DNA from: Symbiodinium natans
Lineage: Eukaryota > Sar > Dinophyceae > Suessiales > Symbiodiniaceae
DNA: 64,000 bases
Direction of reading: 5' to 3'
Assembly: GCA_905221605.1 (NCBI GenBank)
Contig: CAJNDS010002378.1
Location: 157,001-221,000 of the forward strand
The position numbers and the translations under genes were made by a program. Of the stretch, positions 23,301 through 28,735 are shown piece after piece; the first letter of the stretch is position 1; each line of letters opens with the position of its first letter. Below the pieces are notes generated by a model. The model saw only the letters and a program-made list of their open reading frames with translations, was not told the DNA's origin and ran no database searches.

Positions 23301-25934
23301 CACTGTGGCTTCTGTGGACAGTGGATCGCTAAGGGAGGCTCGGTTAAGGAGCACATCAAGAGAATGCACTCACACATATGGCATGCAAGTATTGGCAACC
23401 TGGACACTGAGTGTGCGATGTATAAATCTCACCTCACCCGTGACAGTGTCTGCGACCTTTGTGAGGTCATGGTGTACCAACCCGACAGGCACACTCGGAG
23501 CTGCACGGTTATTTTCCAAACAGCCTTAGCCACAGCATGGCATAAGGTTGGGGCGCCGGACACGGCCCCCGTCGCCAGGGATGTGAGAACTTGCATCACT
23601 GATGAGTTCCTTGCCAGGCAACTCAACCCCGACGTGCACAGGCAGGGCAAAATGGAGGCAGGAGACAGCGAGGTCATTGACATGCTGACACGGCACTGTG
23701 GACTTTGCCTTCAGCGATTGACGAATCAACAGGACTGGAGGCGACACTGTGCCAACCAGCACAAGGAGGCCTGGAAGCGAGCTGAGGGATTTGCAGAGCT
23801 GGTACACGGTTTACCGCTAGCTAGACCATGCCGGCATTGCGGAGTAACCTACCACAAAACCCCGAGGGTTCACGCTCAAAAGTGCCTGCCACTCTTGCAA
23901 ATCGCATTTCTGTCGCGCCATGGACGACCAAGCACTGCAGGAAGTGGCGAACATGTGGGGGCAGCACAGCCCGATGGAACTCATAATGAGGGACAGGCCG
24001 ACCGAGGAGGAGAACGGCGAGGGGCGGAAATTCCGTCGCAGGGAGGGCAAAGGCCCAGGCAAAGCAAAAAGGGAGCCGATCCCGGCCCCAAACCAGCAGC
24101 TGGCAAAGCAAGTGCAAGTTCTAACCAAGTATGTCAGCCAGCACGCCATGGCGCTGCAACTGCTGGAGGCCGACAGAAGTTGGGTCCTCTGGATGGACTC
24201 TGGAGCGATGGGCATCATACCTCAGCTGGTCAAGACCACGGCCACCTGGAAGGCGAGCCGAGAGCAGAACAAGTGCACCTGCAGCCTTCGCCAGGCTCTC
24301 CTGGGATCGCTCCTGCTGGAGCTGCAAGCTCGGCTTGCGAAGATGGAGGGAGACAAGGCGGCACAGGCGCCACTCATTCAGAGGAAGATGCTCGTAGCAG
24401 AACCAATGGCGTGGTCGTACACGAGATGGAATCCGGACAAGAAACTCCAGGAGCCCAGAGAGGGCAACCTGCTCTCTCATCAGGATGCAAAGGAGGCAGT
24501 TCAACTGCTGATGCGAGAGGCCGTCAAACCCAACGTCATCCAGCGCTTCCATGCTCTAGGCGGAGTCAAGGAGGACAGGCCAGGAGCCACGACGTTCGTG
24601 CTGACAGTCTCCCTGGACGCCGATGCACGGCCCAACATCAACAAGGCACTCCATGCTCTCACGGAGACAGCGGCCACCGCGCTCATCGGAGCCAGGATCC
24701 GCCCGGAAAGAAGCCACAAGCCACTTCCAGAGGACCTACAGCGGGCCATCGACGCGACAAGACGGCAATGAAGCCTTCTTGCCAAAGTATTTTTACTAGT
24801 AAGGGCAAGTTGGGTTTGGAGTGTCTGCCTGAGGGTGTGTTGCACCGTGATCTTGCAAAGAATATTTACCCCGGGAAGCCGCCTCACGGCCCCAACATCC
24901 CCACCAAGCCTAGCGACAGTGGTCCTGGTTCAAGGAGATCACGGAGCATAGGGGAATGGCTGAAGGGGACAGGTCAGCCAGCACAGGGGGCGGACGCTAA
25001 ATCCCATAGCCAGGAGAAGGCAGAGGGCCAGGGGGAAAAAGTCACTGATGCACCATGCCCTATGCAACATCAGCATTGTGTGCTTGAAAACCCATCCAAC
25101 CTTTGCTACCTCAACTCCATGATCCAAGCACTGCTGCACCTGTTTGGTCAAGTCAGGCCGCCGGACAAAGCGGGCTTTGGATGTCTACGCCCCATGCTTA
25201 ATGCGCTGACCAAATGTGTCAAGCCCCAGCAACTAAGCAGGAGAAAGGACTGCATGCAGCTTCTGCAAGGCTGGCGTGACCTCCACCAGCAGCATGATGC
25301 TGCAGAACTTCTGCAACATCTAACAAAGGACGGGGTCCCTAGGATCTTGCTGGGCAGATGGGAGTCCAGGGTTTCCGGAGTTAGTGAACGGGAGCCGGCC
25401 ACAGTCCGGGCTTGGAACACGGCGGTGCCTCTGATCCCTCTGCCATGCACAGGTCAGACCACGACACAGCTGGCGCTGAACTCCTGGAGCGTACAGCCGG
25501 GACCTCGCAACGAGGAATATGTGACCGCACTGGCTGACGTTCCCGTGATACTCAGTATACAGCTTCTACGTTTTCAGGAAAAGGGTGGTCGTATTAAGAA
25601 GGTCCGCAGCCCGGTCACCGTCAATCCAGTCATCAGAGTTCCCTTTTTCAAAGACGGAAATACCCAACAACTCAGCACGAGCGAATATCGGCTCATCTCT
25701 GGGGTTGTACACACAGGGGACACCCCACACACTGGGCACTATAGATGCTTCTGTCTCAAACCACAGAGCAGTTCTTCTTCTGAGGTGGAGACGATTGCTG
25801 AGGCCTTTGACAAAGGAGCCGCAACTTCGGCCCTACAGATGGTAGATGATGGTAGGACGCCATTCAACGCCACGGCTAGGGATGTACAGCATATAAATCG
25901 CAACTGGTACATACTTTTCTTTTCGCGGCAATAG
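14379..25934 (+). CDS. Giant LINE open frame: endonuclease, reverse transcriptase, zinc fingers, USP
   Basis: 3,851 uninterrupted codons. Domains by residue: two 96-residue tandem copies (about 50-245); a helical domain (about 610-790); a Tpt1/KptA-like fragment (about 1,088-1,163); an AP-type endonuclease (about 1,800-2,060, with LQETHL at Glu1838 and GDFQ at 1948-1951); reverse transcriptase (about 2,290-2,600, with SLDLKQAFDRVN, TRGIRQGC and the catalytic FADD at 2551-2554). Six C2H2-type fingers follow (about 2,817-3,176), starting CPVCGVYF. The USP domain closes the frame (about 3,500-3,851). Residues about 3,181-3,462 lie over an overlapping +1 frame that looks like the true protein there, and some N-terminal parts also look like out-of-frame reading. 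The real products may be several proteins, not one polyprotein. The endonuclease/RT would nick and prime on target DNA. The first ATG is not a proven start. Confidence 0.75.
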   Translation: MREDVVFMPWIGSVLSHSTKLAWKVPRRRERFLRGKHAKWERQCITRCMLVWMCALLPMWETLPEHHTAPAHWESRYRDTTQGPRSANATLEINWSVQHSQPPKQFSIEYMTMAAEICTQWIRDAPPAGAPVTVQDPSPARHNAKPLGTSRSVCVLCTLPEQHAAPEQGEGRCKDATHTPLSANTTLGINWPVQHSQPPEQTLEAWLTADAEICPQWIRVAPPVGTSAPARSFGLARHEVMIIGAEQSVRVMCIPCWHAGWAATYMSFTVRSCSRSDVGESMSHPRECSCQSNSIRALQTLPDAGEPLSAPPHADLRSRAGHSICSLPAPHISPERTEPPECNACMSISTSRPRAQMRQTTRAERGLPPREHPRSHYRADGRRRRTATELRQRGWQSWEGHNEWRHGATESTGWWHGWNSWTESTEWHSEEAESQGDGQPGTVSDGPSSSSAQAVKIKAQDQGEPHMEEADVPAPAINPVVDGTTPDMMNEVRTPTADPVASETTTDEEELIPAKEHAAVQHAAVQCGPVTCDQATQTSDNERPGKAAPGNYTPQGLLLQSVAMKADEHPIEETSGEVCGARRGEDARGAVRRAQTIGPERVPPHQGLNAAARLHLGKAKQLLGELLPSNPGASLTAFQMQGHYKFRHDLYHKAQQGEAYDIRGQHIDSPLLTDNVGRWIWSLVGALLTHDKLGQVQSWQTGGDLVESWMHSLWTTQGQAELDILAGVSRLASHLHDGLQNLPRALYLQLQWKTHWPEFFQALMPYLYRPDCIDGPLEASRLCNAMESMPAVQYMSRVPALHGLCDTWITHPTCPLQDTCIPTVRSCTQVKAASELHPICADTAWTSSGSQARTLEWRPLGHEHHTRPSVPCRTLSAPISLRQSFDHRRLHKEAPRPVGNRKRRHDTSTVVSPSAPSARSRDNARIRLKMANSPRSPRRHPRARVRPNGERRRTRTELARRREQREQRETREAGAGSRGSRSAGTTQRDAPAQRVPAEGTRERDTPEGWPWTLLDANSVSAPTPSAQRAQPASSSSTAVTEPQDHEQDQDKGSAQDRSRTPARRSARDPTITSRTDATPDCPTRRDDINGVLTEILREPGHRYGVQVRQDGFASAIELACSPLLQAHGISLGDIRWIVDVRDRQRYQWCDIQGSSHIRLIMSRDLPTDMGGTPHFSSPTAPTGSAEKVIDSFVAGENQGAGLGVGQPRNNTRSQNSSDQQIRYAAQKRHYPTTHMRESPHMHTLLAKSQPIPTSVPPEHVNRPQAVILHARPCWGAGSANPSVEDDQWSTESRRSKEDWPRGILLGWCTAFSLLIRYRNEPKPGNKWITHRRTKGKYKRRPLHTPLRIHDVYQKFLSHRGGPKSAGPSYYNKKKTTFQGKGEVKVSPGPPTGEGPTHAINACTSAGGKMAGGAPLCRTPKLMHICFWLYLSCVICCMDFHGSRNTQAAVHELSAMTAAIPCPVKVPPSAFSAALRCQLAVSRSLCYGGHHDQRPLRSHNPSTDIVFPEGQPSSWNGAKRRMRQWGPRPQRGNGQKRRPLVMASSRLTAPRRSRGPLSNGCSVQRTPARSSTWTITRSRRRHQSPPQRRHSHPIRCARPSYMTSGHYDRQTKDGEPISSSSTGRQWKNDLEMTKRLREGMSLGPVWEPQNCLTDVPGRTPFFHRACAFLLSTCLLGVARHSFMHRAKETPLTRHSRHNRLTAPHCTIWSRALRLLCVLCLGQGARSAPATDHIADHAHTLPGSKRALRRAVHTARVQGGAWYRGKWCTRSQLPDVQVRAAQRAPLDQYKRRGARGGRHGIARIHVLSLNVGALSVLMWQELRELLKQQSTKYDFICLQETHLSTSSTYKLEGWFAVHSGTAARADGVLTLVHPRHQATHIRHEEVIPGRVLRTQISTAQGRVELVNCYQHPHNFAQRPEVLREKRAKLLEKLSGCVRGLSMRNTVVVVGDFQAEVTPHAPLVGRSTCQTPFHVGADALDPGDLNTFLDNLGLVALNTWRGPATPTQYNLTGGRGAGKSQIDFILTRAISADWEAKNVKVTAPPIGNWRRHVGHLALHTTIRLMNHHMLPKRSTNPQLDRHKLDHEIRNREEGAHTLQLALETALNALTDPTPANINSTLLDTCQNHYPMERKPNPPPNPIVQHLWQKRREAEYVTVRPPREPERENLENNPWWYFLSRLFRGWKATVALRKQVKIAEKQCKEKKREDILQLLQKAEQAADNGDQRTVYQVVRRLAPWQPRQRVMIKDPSGRLLTLQQEHEALVSYSEDLFAPDTEQPAREEQGLNLVFTVEEIESQLKSIKIGKAVPPGVAPASVWRLAAPQVARLLKMAFDQHSHQPGITLPLQWTDAWIVWLPKPGKDPCEPSSLRPIGLMSPDAKALAGLLKIRLYELLRPQLRRVPQFAYQPGRDLYDALARVQVWIDNFKRCYGRGNSSKFAQRDREENPDNTKLCVGGAILSLDLKQAFDRVNRQALAQSLKDLGAGESMTAEIISLLDTSRYHIISDQEQSTVGTTRGIRQGCKIAPMLWVAISTLLLERLGDALSGPHRQATTFADDTLVQWLIENSTDIAQLSSFINKLLGVMQDMGLLVNLTKTVLLLKVCGPGARRALKDYVVYKDGKKWWRARHPDGSEALIPIACYTTYLGTHLSLQTEAHKVVGYRIAEANKRTGKIKKATRSRKVFGLAHRVRIWQACAASSATFGLIAFAPSAKAVALLRGWFYRQLRAVADSPAHISHETNKQLRQRLGVQDPIDATVQRIRHKLDKLRVAEASIINQPQTLQYWESMLQQYLIFHTENIDAEPDSRLIPVPAQQSQPVACPVCGVYFPSNKTMRQHRGRVHKVYVSSRRHDDDMYQQQDHSAGGMPQCIHCGLKTGSWDALRNHILNNVCGWQMPPGPTREAEQQDIATPPRGQSDRDPRIHEDTHPSSTIARQQPVQPAQKEPTIPLLRRPEVAKQLLQSDSKLQIVRDHARSLIQHCGFCGQWIAKGGSVKEHIKRMHSHIWHASIGNLDTECAMYKSHLTRDSVCDLCEVMVYQPDRHTRSCTVIFQTALATAWHKVGAPDTAPVARDVRTCITDEFLARQLNPDVHRQGKMEAGDSEVIDMLTRHCGLCLQRLTNQQDWRRHCANQHKEAWKRAEGFAELVHGLPLARPCRHCGVTYHKTPRVHAQKCLPLLQIAFLSRHGRPSTAGSGEHVGAAQPDGTHNEGQADRGGERRGAEIPSQGGQRPRQSKKGADPGPKPAAGKASASSNQVCQPARHGAATAGGRQKLGPLDGLWSDGHHTSAGQDHGHLEGEPRAEQVHLQPSPGSPGIAPAGAASSACEDGGRQGGTGATHSEEDARSRTNGVVVHEMESGQETPGAQRGQPALSSGCKGGSSTADARGRQTQRHPALPCSRRSQGGQARSHDVRADSLPGRRCTAQHQQGTPCSHGDSGHRAHRSQDPPGKKPQATSRGPTAGHRRDKTAMKPSCQSIFTSKGKLGLECLPEGVLHRDLAKNIYPGKPPHGPNIPTKPSDSGPGSRRSRSIGEWLKGTGQPAQGADAKSHSQEKAEGQGEKVTDAPCPMQHQHCVLENPSNLCYLNSMIQALLHLFGQVRPPDKAGFGCLRPMLNALTKCVKPQQLSRRKDCMQLLQGWRDLHQQHDAAELLQHLTKDGVPRILLGRWESRVSGVSEREPATVRAWNTAVPLIPLPCTGQTTTQLALNSWSVQPGPRNEEYVTALADVPVILSIQLLRFQEKGGRIKKVRSPVTVNPVIRVPFFKDGNTQQLSTSEYRLISGVVHTGDTPHTGHYRCFCLKPQSSSSSEVETIAEAFDKGAATSALQMVDDGRTPFNATARDVQHINRNWYILFFSRQ
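14535..15110 (+). repeat. Two 288-bp tandem copies inside the LINE N-terminal region
   Basis: The two segments align at an offset of 288 bp (96 codons); for instance GTCAGCAAACGCC at 14,633 matches GTCAGCAAACACC at 14,921. In the giant frame the shared words are SANATLEINWSVQHSQPP versus SANTTLGINWPVQHSQPP, followed by AAEICTQWIRDAPP versus DAEICPQWIRVAPP. Differences are scattered. The in-frame unit length keeps the frame open, suggesting a diverged coding duplication. Confidence 0.8.
16204..16760 (+). other. Uncharacterised helical domain of the LINE N-terminal part
   Basis: In the giant frame this stretch has normal globular composition, unlike its low-complexity neighbours. It starts LGKAKQLLGELLPSNPG, continues with GHYKFRHDLYHKAQQGEAYD and VGRWIWSLVGALLTHDKLGQ, and ends near YLYRPDCIDGPLEASRL. 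It is rich in Trp, Leu and His and predicted mostly helical by eye. I do not recognise the family. Its position before the endonuclease suggests an ORF1-like, RNA-binding or multimerisation role, which is inference only. Confidence 0.4.
17637..17866 (+). other. Tpt1/KptA RNA 2'-phosphotransferase-like N-terminal lobe within the LINE
   Basis: In the giant frame the segment contains VLTEILREPGHRYGVQVRQD, then DGFASAIEL, ISLGDIRWIVDVRDRQRYQW and SSHIRLIMS. This matches the winged-helix N-terminal lobe of Tpt1/KptA family enzymes (L..ILRH, DG(F/Y), L..I..VV...DKQRF.L, IRA), which remove splice-junction 2'-phosphate using NAD+. The family sequence normally continues with RANQGHS and an ADP-ribosyltransferase-fold lobe. 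Here the sequence leaves the pattern right after IR, so the catalytic lobe is missing. It is likely a captured or degenerate domain with at most a binding role. Confidence 0.55.
18830..19276 (+). CDS. Overlapping 148-codon frame with acidic/basic helical protein
   Basis: In a different register from the giant frame, this frame encodes a protein of ordinary composition. It has an acidic-basic middle (EWSETEDETVGPPASKRQR), then IIDLDDYTEPKKASESP, and a helical C-terminus (MCKAFLHDLRALRPADQRRR, then LLQHWEAMEERLGND). The giant frame over the same DNA is Arg/Ser/Pro-rich and shapeless. I infer that this register is the one under selection here, possibly an ORF1-type product of the LINE. The family is unknown. 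A further candidate stretch in yet another register lies at about 19,534-19,800. Confidence 0.4.
   Translation: MLWWPSRPAALEVPQPIHRHRLPRGAAELLEWSETEDETVGPPASKRQRTEKTASGDGQQQIDGPTKEPRTPQQWVLRAADTSQIIDLDDYTEPKKASESPAAPALTSNQMCKAFLHDLRALRPADQRRRAHKLLQHWEAMEERLGND
23920..24771 (+). CDS. Hidden 283-codon frame between the zinc fingers and the USP frame
   Basis: The ATG at 23,920 sits in a strong context (GCGCCATGG), in the +1 register relative to the giant frame. The protein begins MDDQALQEVANMWG, has a basic Lys/Arg/Gly/Pro-rich segment (about residues 30-65) and then a well-formed helical domain: QQLAKQVQVLTKYVSQHAMA, LLLELQARLAKMEGDKAAQ, AVQLLMREAVKPNVIQRFHA, ending near TALIGARIRPERSHK. The TGA stop at 24,769-24,771 overlaps the ATG at 24,768-24,770 of the protease frame as ATGA. 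The giant frame across the same DNA is Gly/Gln/Arg/Ser-rich without structure. This resembles an ORF I associate with dinoflagellate LINEs, but no function is known to me. Confidence 0.65.
   Translation: MDDQALQEVANMWGQHSPMELIMRDRPTEEENGEGRKFRRREGKGPGKAKREPIPAPNQQLAKQVQVLTKYVSQHAMALQLLEADRSWVLWMDSGAMGIIPQLVKTTATWKASREQNKCTCSLRQALLGSLLLELQARLAKMEGDKAAQAPLIQRKMLVAEPMAWSYTRWNPDKKLQEPREGNLLSHQDAKEAVQLLMREAVKPNVIQRFHALGGVKEDRPGATTFVLTVSLDADARPNINKALHALTETAATALIGARIRPERSHKPLPEDLQRAIDATRRQ
24768..25934 (+). CDS. USP-type (peptidase C19) deubiquitinase domain of the LINE
   Basis: From the overlapping ATG this frame gives 388 residues ending in TAG at 25,932-25,934. The first ~100 residues are basic and low-complexity. 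The Cys box reads NPSNLCYLNSMIQALLHLF with the nucleophile at residue 113 (a variant of GNTCYLNS: the Gly-Asn-Thr is Ser-Asn-Leu). Next comes the QQHDAAELLQHL box, then VPVILSIQLLRFQ, corresponding to the LP..L..HLKRF strand, and the His box HTGDTPHTGHYRCFCL with His324. MVDDG supplies an Asp near 360 before the final NWYILFFSR strand. All three triad positions are present, so the domain may be active in cleaving ubiquitin or a ubiquitin-like protein. It is also open as the C-terminus of the giant frame. Confidence 0.75.
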   Translation: MKPSCQSIFTSKGKLGLECLPEGVLHRDLAKNIYPGKPPHGPNIPTKPSDSGPGSRRSRSIGEWLKGTGQPAQGADAKSHSQEKAEGQGEKVTDAPCPMQHQHCVLENPSNLCYLNSMIQALLHLFGQVRPPDKAGFGCLRPMLNALTKCVKPQQLSRRKDCMQLLQGWRDLHQQHDAAELLQHLTKDGVPRILLGRWESRVSGVSEREPATVRAWNTAVPLIPLPCTGQTTTQLALNSWSVQPGPRNEEYVTALADVPVILSIQLLRFQEKGGRIKKVRSPVTVNPVIRVPFFKDGNTQQLSTSEYRLISGVVHTGDTPHTGHYRCFCLKPQSSSSSEVETIAEAFDKGAATSALQMVDDGRTPFNATARDVQHINRNWYILFFSRQ

Positions 25935-26169
25935 TCCGCGCCGCCATGGACGGCGGTAGGTGTCCGGCGCGCCATAATGGCCACACCAACTGTGTGTGTT
26001 GCGCCCGCCGAATCACTGACTCAGTGAACGCGTTAGAATGAAAAAAATGACGGCCCGTCACGGGAGCTGCTTCAGACACTGTCTTGGAAAGGCCGAACGC
26101 TGAAGGCGTCAGATGTAAGCGAGACCTTGTGCGACTGCTTCAGTCTCCTTGAAGGTTGAACGGTAAATT
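25935..26169 (+). other. Probable LINE 3' untranslated region with short hairpin
   Basis: Non-coding sequence follows the USP stop. A 5-bp GC stem with a six-base loop (CCGCC at 25,941-25,945 pairing with GGCGG at 25,952-25,956) begins seven bases after the stop, and a larger GC-rich pairing with 25,965-25,972 is possible. Stem-loops at LINE 3' ends can be recognised by the element's reverse transcriptase; that role here is inference. No poly(A) tail or microsatellite tail is evident before the 235-bp repeat. Confidence 0.35.
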
Positions 26170-26404
26170 AGGGGGTGAAGGTAGTCCCTGCCCTAGGGCC
26201 CGCACTGGCGGCTGCAACCCCCTGGGCCGGGAGCTACATGTAGATACTGTAGGGCACTGTAGGGTAGATCCCTCTGAGACTCAAAGGATATTCCCCAGCG
26301 TCACCGAAGGAAAAGAAGTGGCACTGTGCTTCTTCTGTACCTGGTTGCGTCTGCACATGTCTGCACAGTCACGTTCAGTTTAGGCCATGTTAGTCTGGAG
26401 TGAA
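26170..26404. repeat. 235-bp direct repeat, copy 1
   Basis: Begins AGGGGGTGAAGG and ends GTCTGGAGTGAA. By eye it is identical over its full length to copy 2 at 26,682-26,916 (offset 512 bp), and similarity stops abruptly at both ends. It has no obvious terminal inverted repeats and no internal polymerase III box A/B that I can recognise. It could be a short non-autonomous element or the shared 3' end of a LINE family. Confidence 0.9.
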
Positions 26405-26681
26405 GAGAGTCGTCATGGAGCCAGTGACATGATAACTCTTTCACTTGGGCTAACAGTGAGTCCACACTTGGACGAGCCTAAACAACTCGCAAGTTCCGCG
26501 CGTCTGTGAGTGCCTGCTTGTGTTGGGGTAGTGCATGCGTGGTTGCACGTGTTGATGTGCCGTTCTCTGCAAGATTGTGACATCACAGCTTGCGAGTAGA
26601 ATCAAGTAGAGGAAGTAGTGCCCTTTTAGCATTTTGCTTTTCCCACCCACCACGTCCCTGCAAAATGCGTCGGGCTGGTGC
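26405..26681. other. Unique spacer between the two 235-bp repeats
   Basis: 277 bp of mixed sequence with no open frame of interest and no visible target-site duplication at the repeat junctions. Confidence 0.5.
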
Positions 26682-26916
26682 AGGGGGTGAAGGTAGTCCC
26701 TGCCCTAGGGCCCGCACTGGCGGCTGCAACCCCCTGGGCCGGGAGCTACATGTAGATACTGTAGGGCACTGTAGGGTAGATCCCTCTGAGACTCAAAGGA
26801 TATTCCCCAGCGTCACCGAAGGAAAAGAAGTGGCACTGTGCTTCTTCTGTACCTGGTTGCGTCTGCACATGTCTGCACAGTCACGTTCAGTTTAGGCCAT
26901 GTTAGTCTGGAGTGAA
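26682..26916. repeat. 235-bp direct repeat, copy 2
   Basis: An apparently exact second copy of 26,170-26,404. Flanks differ from those of copy 1 on both sides (GGCTGGTGC before, AATTCTCCC after). Confidence 0.9.
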
Positions 26917-27914
26917 AATTCTCCCTTGGCAGGCCTGGGGGCTGGGGCTCAGTCTGTGACGATTTTCGGCATGTACTGTAGGTTCAATCGTTCGGCCAAG
27001 GATGGGGCTTTGCCATGTGCGCTTTTTGAAAGATTGAAATCGCTTGTTACTTAGATGTTGACAGATACTGTTCAAGTGCTGTCTCCACCGAACAATGCGC
27101 CTGGCCGCCTGTCCTTCCCATTGACGCTGGCAGATGACGGCGGCGTGTCAATGGAAAGTGAGGCTGGGTTGGAGCCAAGTCCGGAGCTGGCCTACGGAAG
27201 AAGCCACAGACGATCCGCAAAGCTGTCGGGGCCTTTGTCCTTAGTTTGTTCAACGTTGTTTGCGCTTGCGCAACCTGATTGCGGCGGGCGCTTGTCATGA
27301 TCAGCCAAGTTTGCTGCAGTTGCCCTTGCGTGTGGGCCTTTCCATTCAGAGATTTATTCACTCTATTATTCTTCCTTTTTATCCACGGCCTCTTCATTTA
27401 TTATATTTGCCCGCCAATATAATATTGTAAATGCTGTAATAATATATTATTAGGGGCTTTGTACTTTTTTCTTCACTTGGCGGTAAATGTATAATGAAAG
27501 TAAAATGGGCCTCATGTCTTCCTTAAAATGCACTGCAACACGCTACGCTCATTATAATATAGTTTTCTTAACTCTCAAGCCTTTTATCACTCATTTTAAT
27601 TGTATTTGCAGCTCGGAAGTTTGGCCGCTGCATTGCAATGACCAGCTTCGCCGTAAGATGGCAGAGCTTGCAGCTTGGGTAGAAGAAGAAGAAGAAGCAG
27701 GATGAAGTGAACAACAACACCCTTCAGCCATTCTTGGATTGCTTGAAAGAAGCTGCTGTCAATCAATCCAAGTGTCCGCGCGGCATGGGAGACAACTGGC
27801 TAACTCTTCAGCTCTAAAGCCTAAACTTGAACCCTATGCCCTACAAAGCCTAGACCGGTGCGCTCTGTTTCTTTGCAACAAACATGTGTAATGAAGTGGC
27901 GCGTTATTTTTTTT
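26917..27914. other. Intergenic sequence with an AT-rich patch
   Basis: No gene recognised. Around 27,390-27,600 the sequence turns AT-rich (TAATAATATATTATTAG and similar), in contrast to the GC-rich surroundings. Short frames flank it on both strands, none with a domain I know. Confidence 0.45.
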
Positions 27915-28735
27915 AACACGCTCGATGGAGTGTCCGTGACAAAGTGACGTGTTTGTTCTTTTTTACATAGGCTGGATGGACACCAAACATGTCCGTGACA
28001 AAGTGCCTTTTTTTTTAACAGGCTCGATGGAGACAAAGTTCGTGACAGAGTGGCGTGCACCAAAATCTCCGGAACAAAGTGGCGTTCTTTGTTGTTTGTT
28101 TGCAGGCTCGATGGACACAAAAATGTCCGTAACAAAGTGGTGTTTTTTTTGACAGGCTTGATGGACACGGAAATGTGCGTAACAAAGTGGTGGTTTCTTT
28201 TTCATGGGATCGATGGACGCCAAAACCTCTGTAACAAGCTGCTTTTCTTTACAGGCTCGATGGACACAAACATGTCCGTAACAAAAAAGCGTGGTGTTTT
28301 TTTTGCACAGGCTCGATGCACACCAAAGTCTTTTGTAACAAGTTGGCTTTTGTTTGCTACAGGCTTTATGGACACAACAATGTCCGGAACAAAGTGGCGT
28401 CTTTGTTTTTTTACAGGCTCCATGGACACAAAAATGTCTGTAGCAAAGTGACGTGTTTTTTGCTACGTAGGCTCCATGGACACAAAACTGTCCGGAACAA
28501 AGTCGTTTTTTTTTACAGGCTCGATGGAGACTAAACTGTTCATGACAAAGTGGTGTGTTTTGTTTTTTTTTTTGGCTCGGTCGACATAAAAGTCTCTCTC
28601 TGTAACAAAGTGGAGCTCTTTGCTTTTTTTGCAGGCTCGATGGACACAAAAATGTTACACAGTGGTGGTTGTTTTTTACATGGGCCCGATGGACACCAAA
28701 GCCTTTGTACCAAAGTGCATTTTTACAGGCTCACC
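27915..28735 (+). repeat. Minisatellite of about 15 splice-acceptor-like units
   Basis: Units of 45-60 bp (one longer, about 85 bp) each read approximately GCTCGATGGACACAAAAATG, then TCCGTAACAAAGTGG, then a run of seven or more T and ACAG. Unit starts lie near 27,922, 27,970, 28,021, 28,107, 28,157, 28,209, 28,254, 28,311, 28,363, 28,417, 28,471, 28,519, 28,575, 28,634 and 28,684. The T-tract plus CAG|G at each boundary is exactly the form of a 3' splice site, read on the plus strand. Units are diverged (roughly one in four or five positions), so the array is old. The open frames across it are repeat artefacts. Confidence 0.9.

Larger units (their letters stand above)
14350..26169 (+). mobile_element. 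Large LINE (non-LTR retrotransposon) with ubiquitin-protease end
   Basis: A single plus-strand element of nearly 12 kb is implied by continuous coding potential: AP-endonuclease-like domain, LINE reverse transcriptase, zinc fingers, a separate 283-codon frame and a USP-type protease domain. It directly abuts the truncated RT/RNase H relic on the left, as if inserted into it or next to it. The exact 5' end and any target-site duplication were not identified. The right end is placed tentatively before the 235-bp repeat at 26,170, but that repeat could itself be part of the 3' untranslated region. Lack of any stop over 11.5 kb argues that the copy is young or under selection. Confidence 0.8.

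Noticed and set aside
27915-28735. CRISPR-like repeat-spacer layout
   Set aside because: Unit length and sequence vary, the 'spacers' are themselves repeats of the same unit, and the DNA is eukaryotic.
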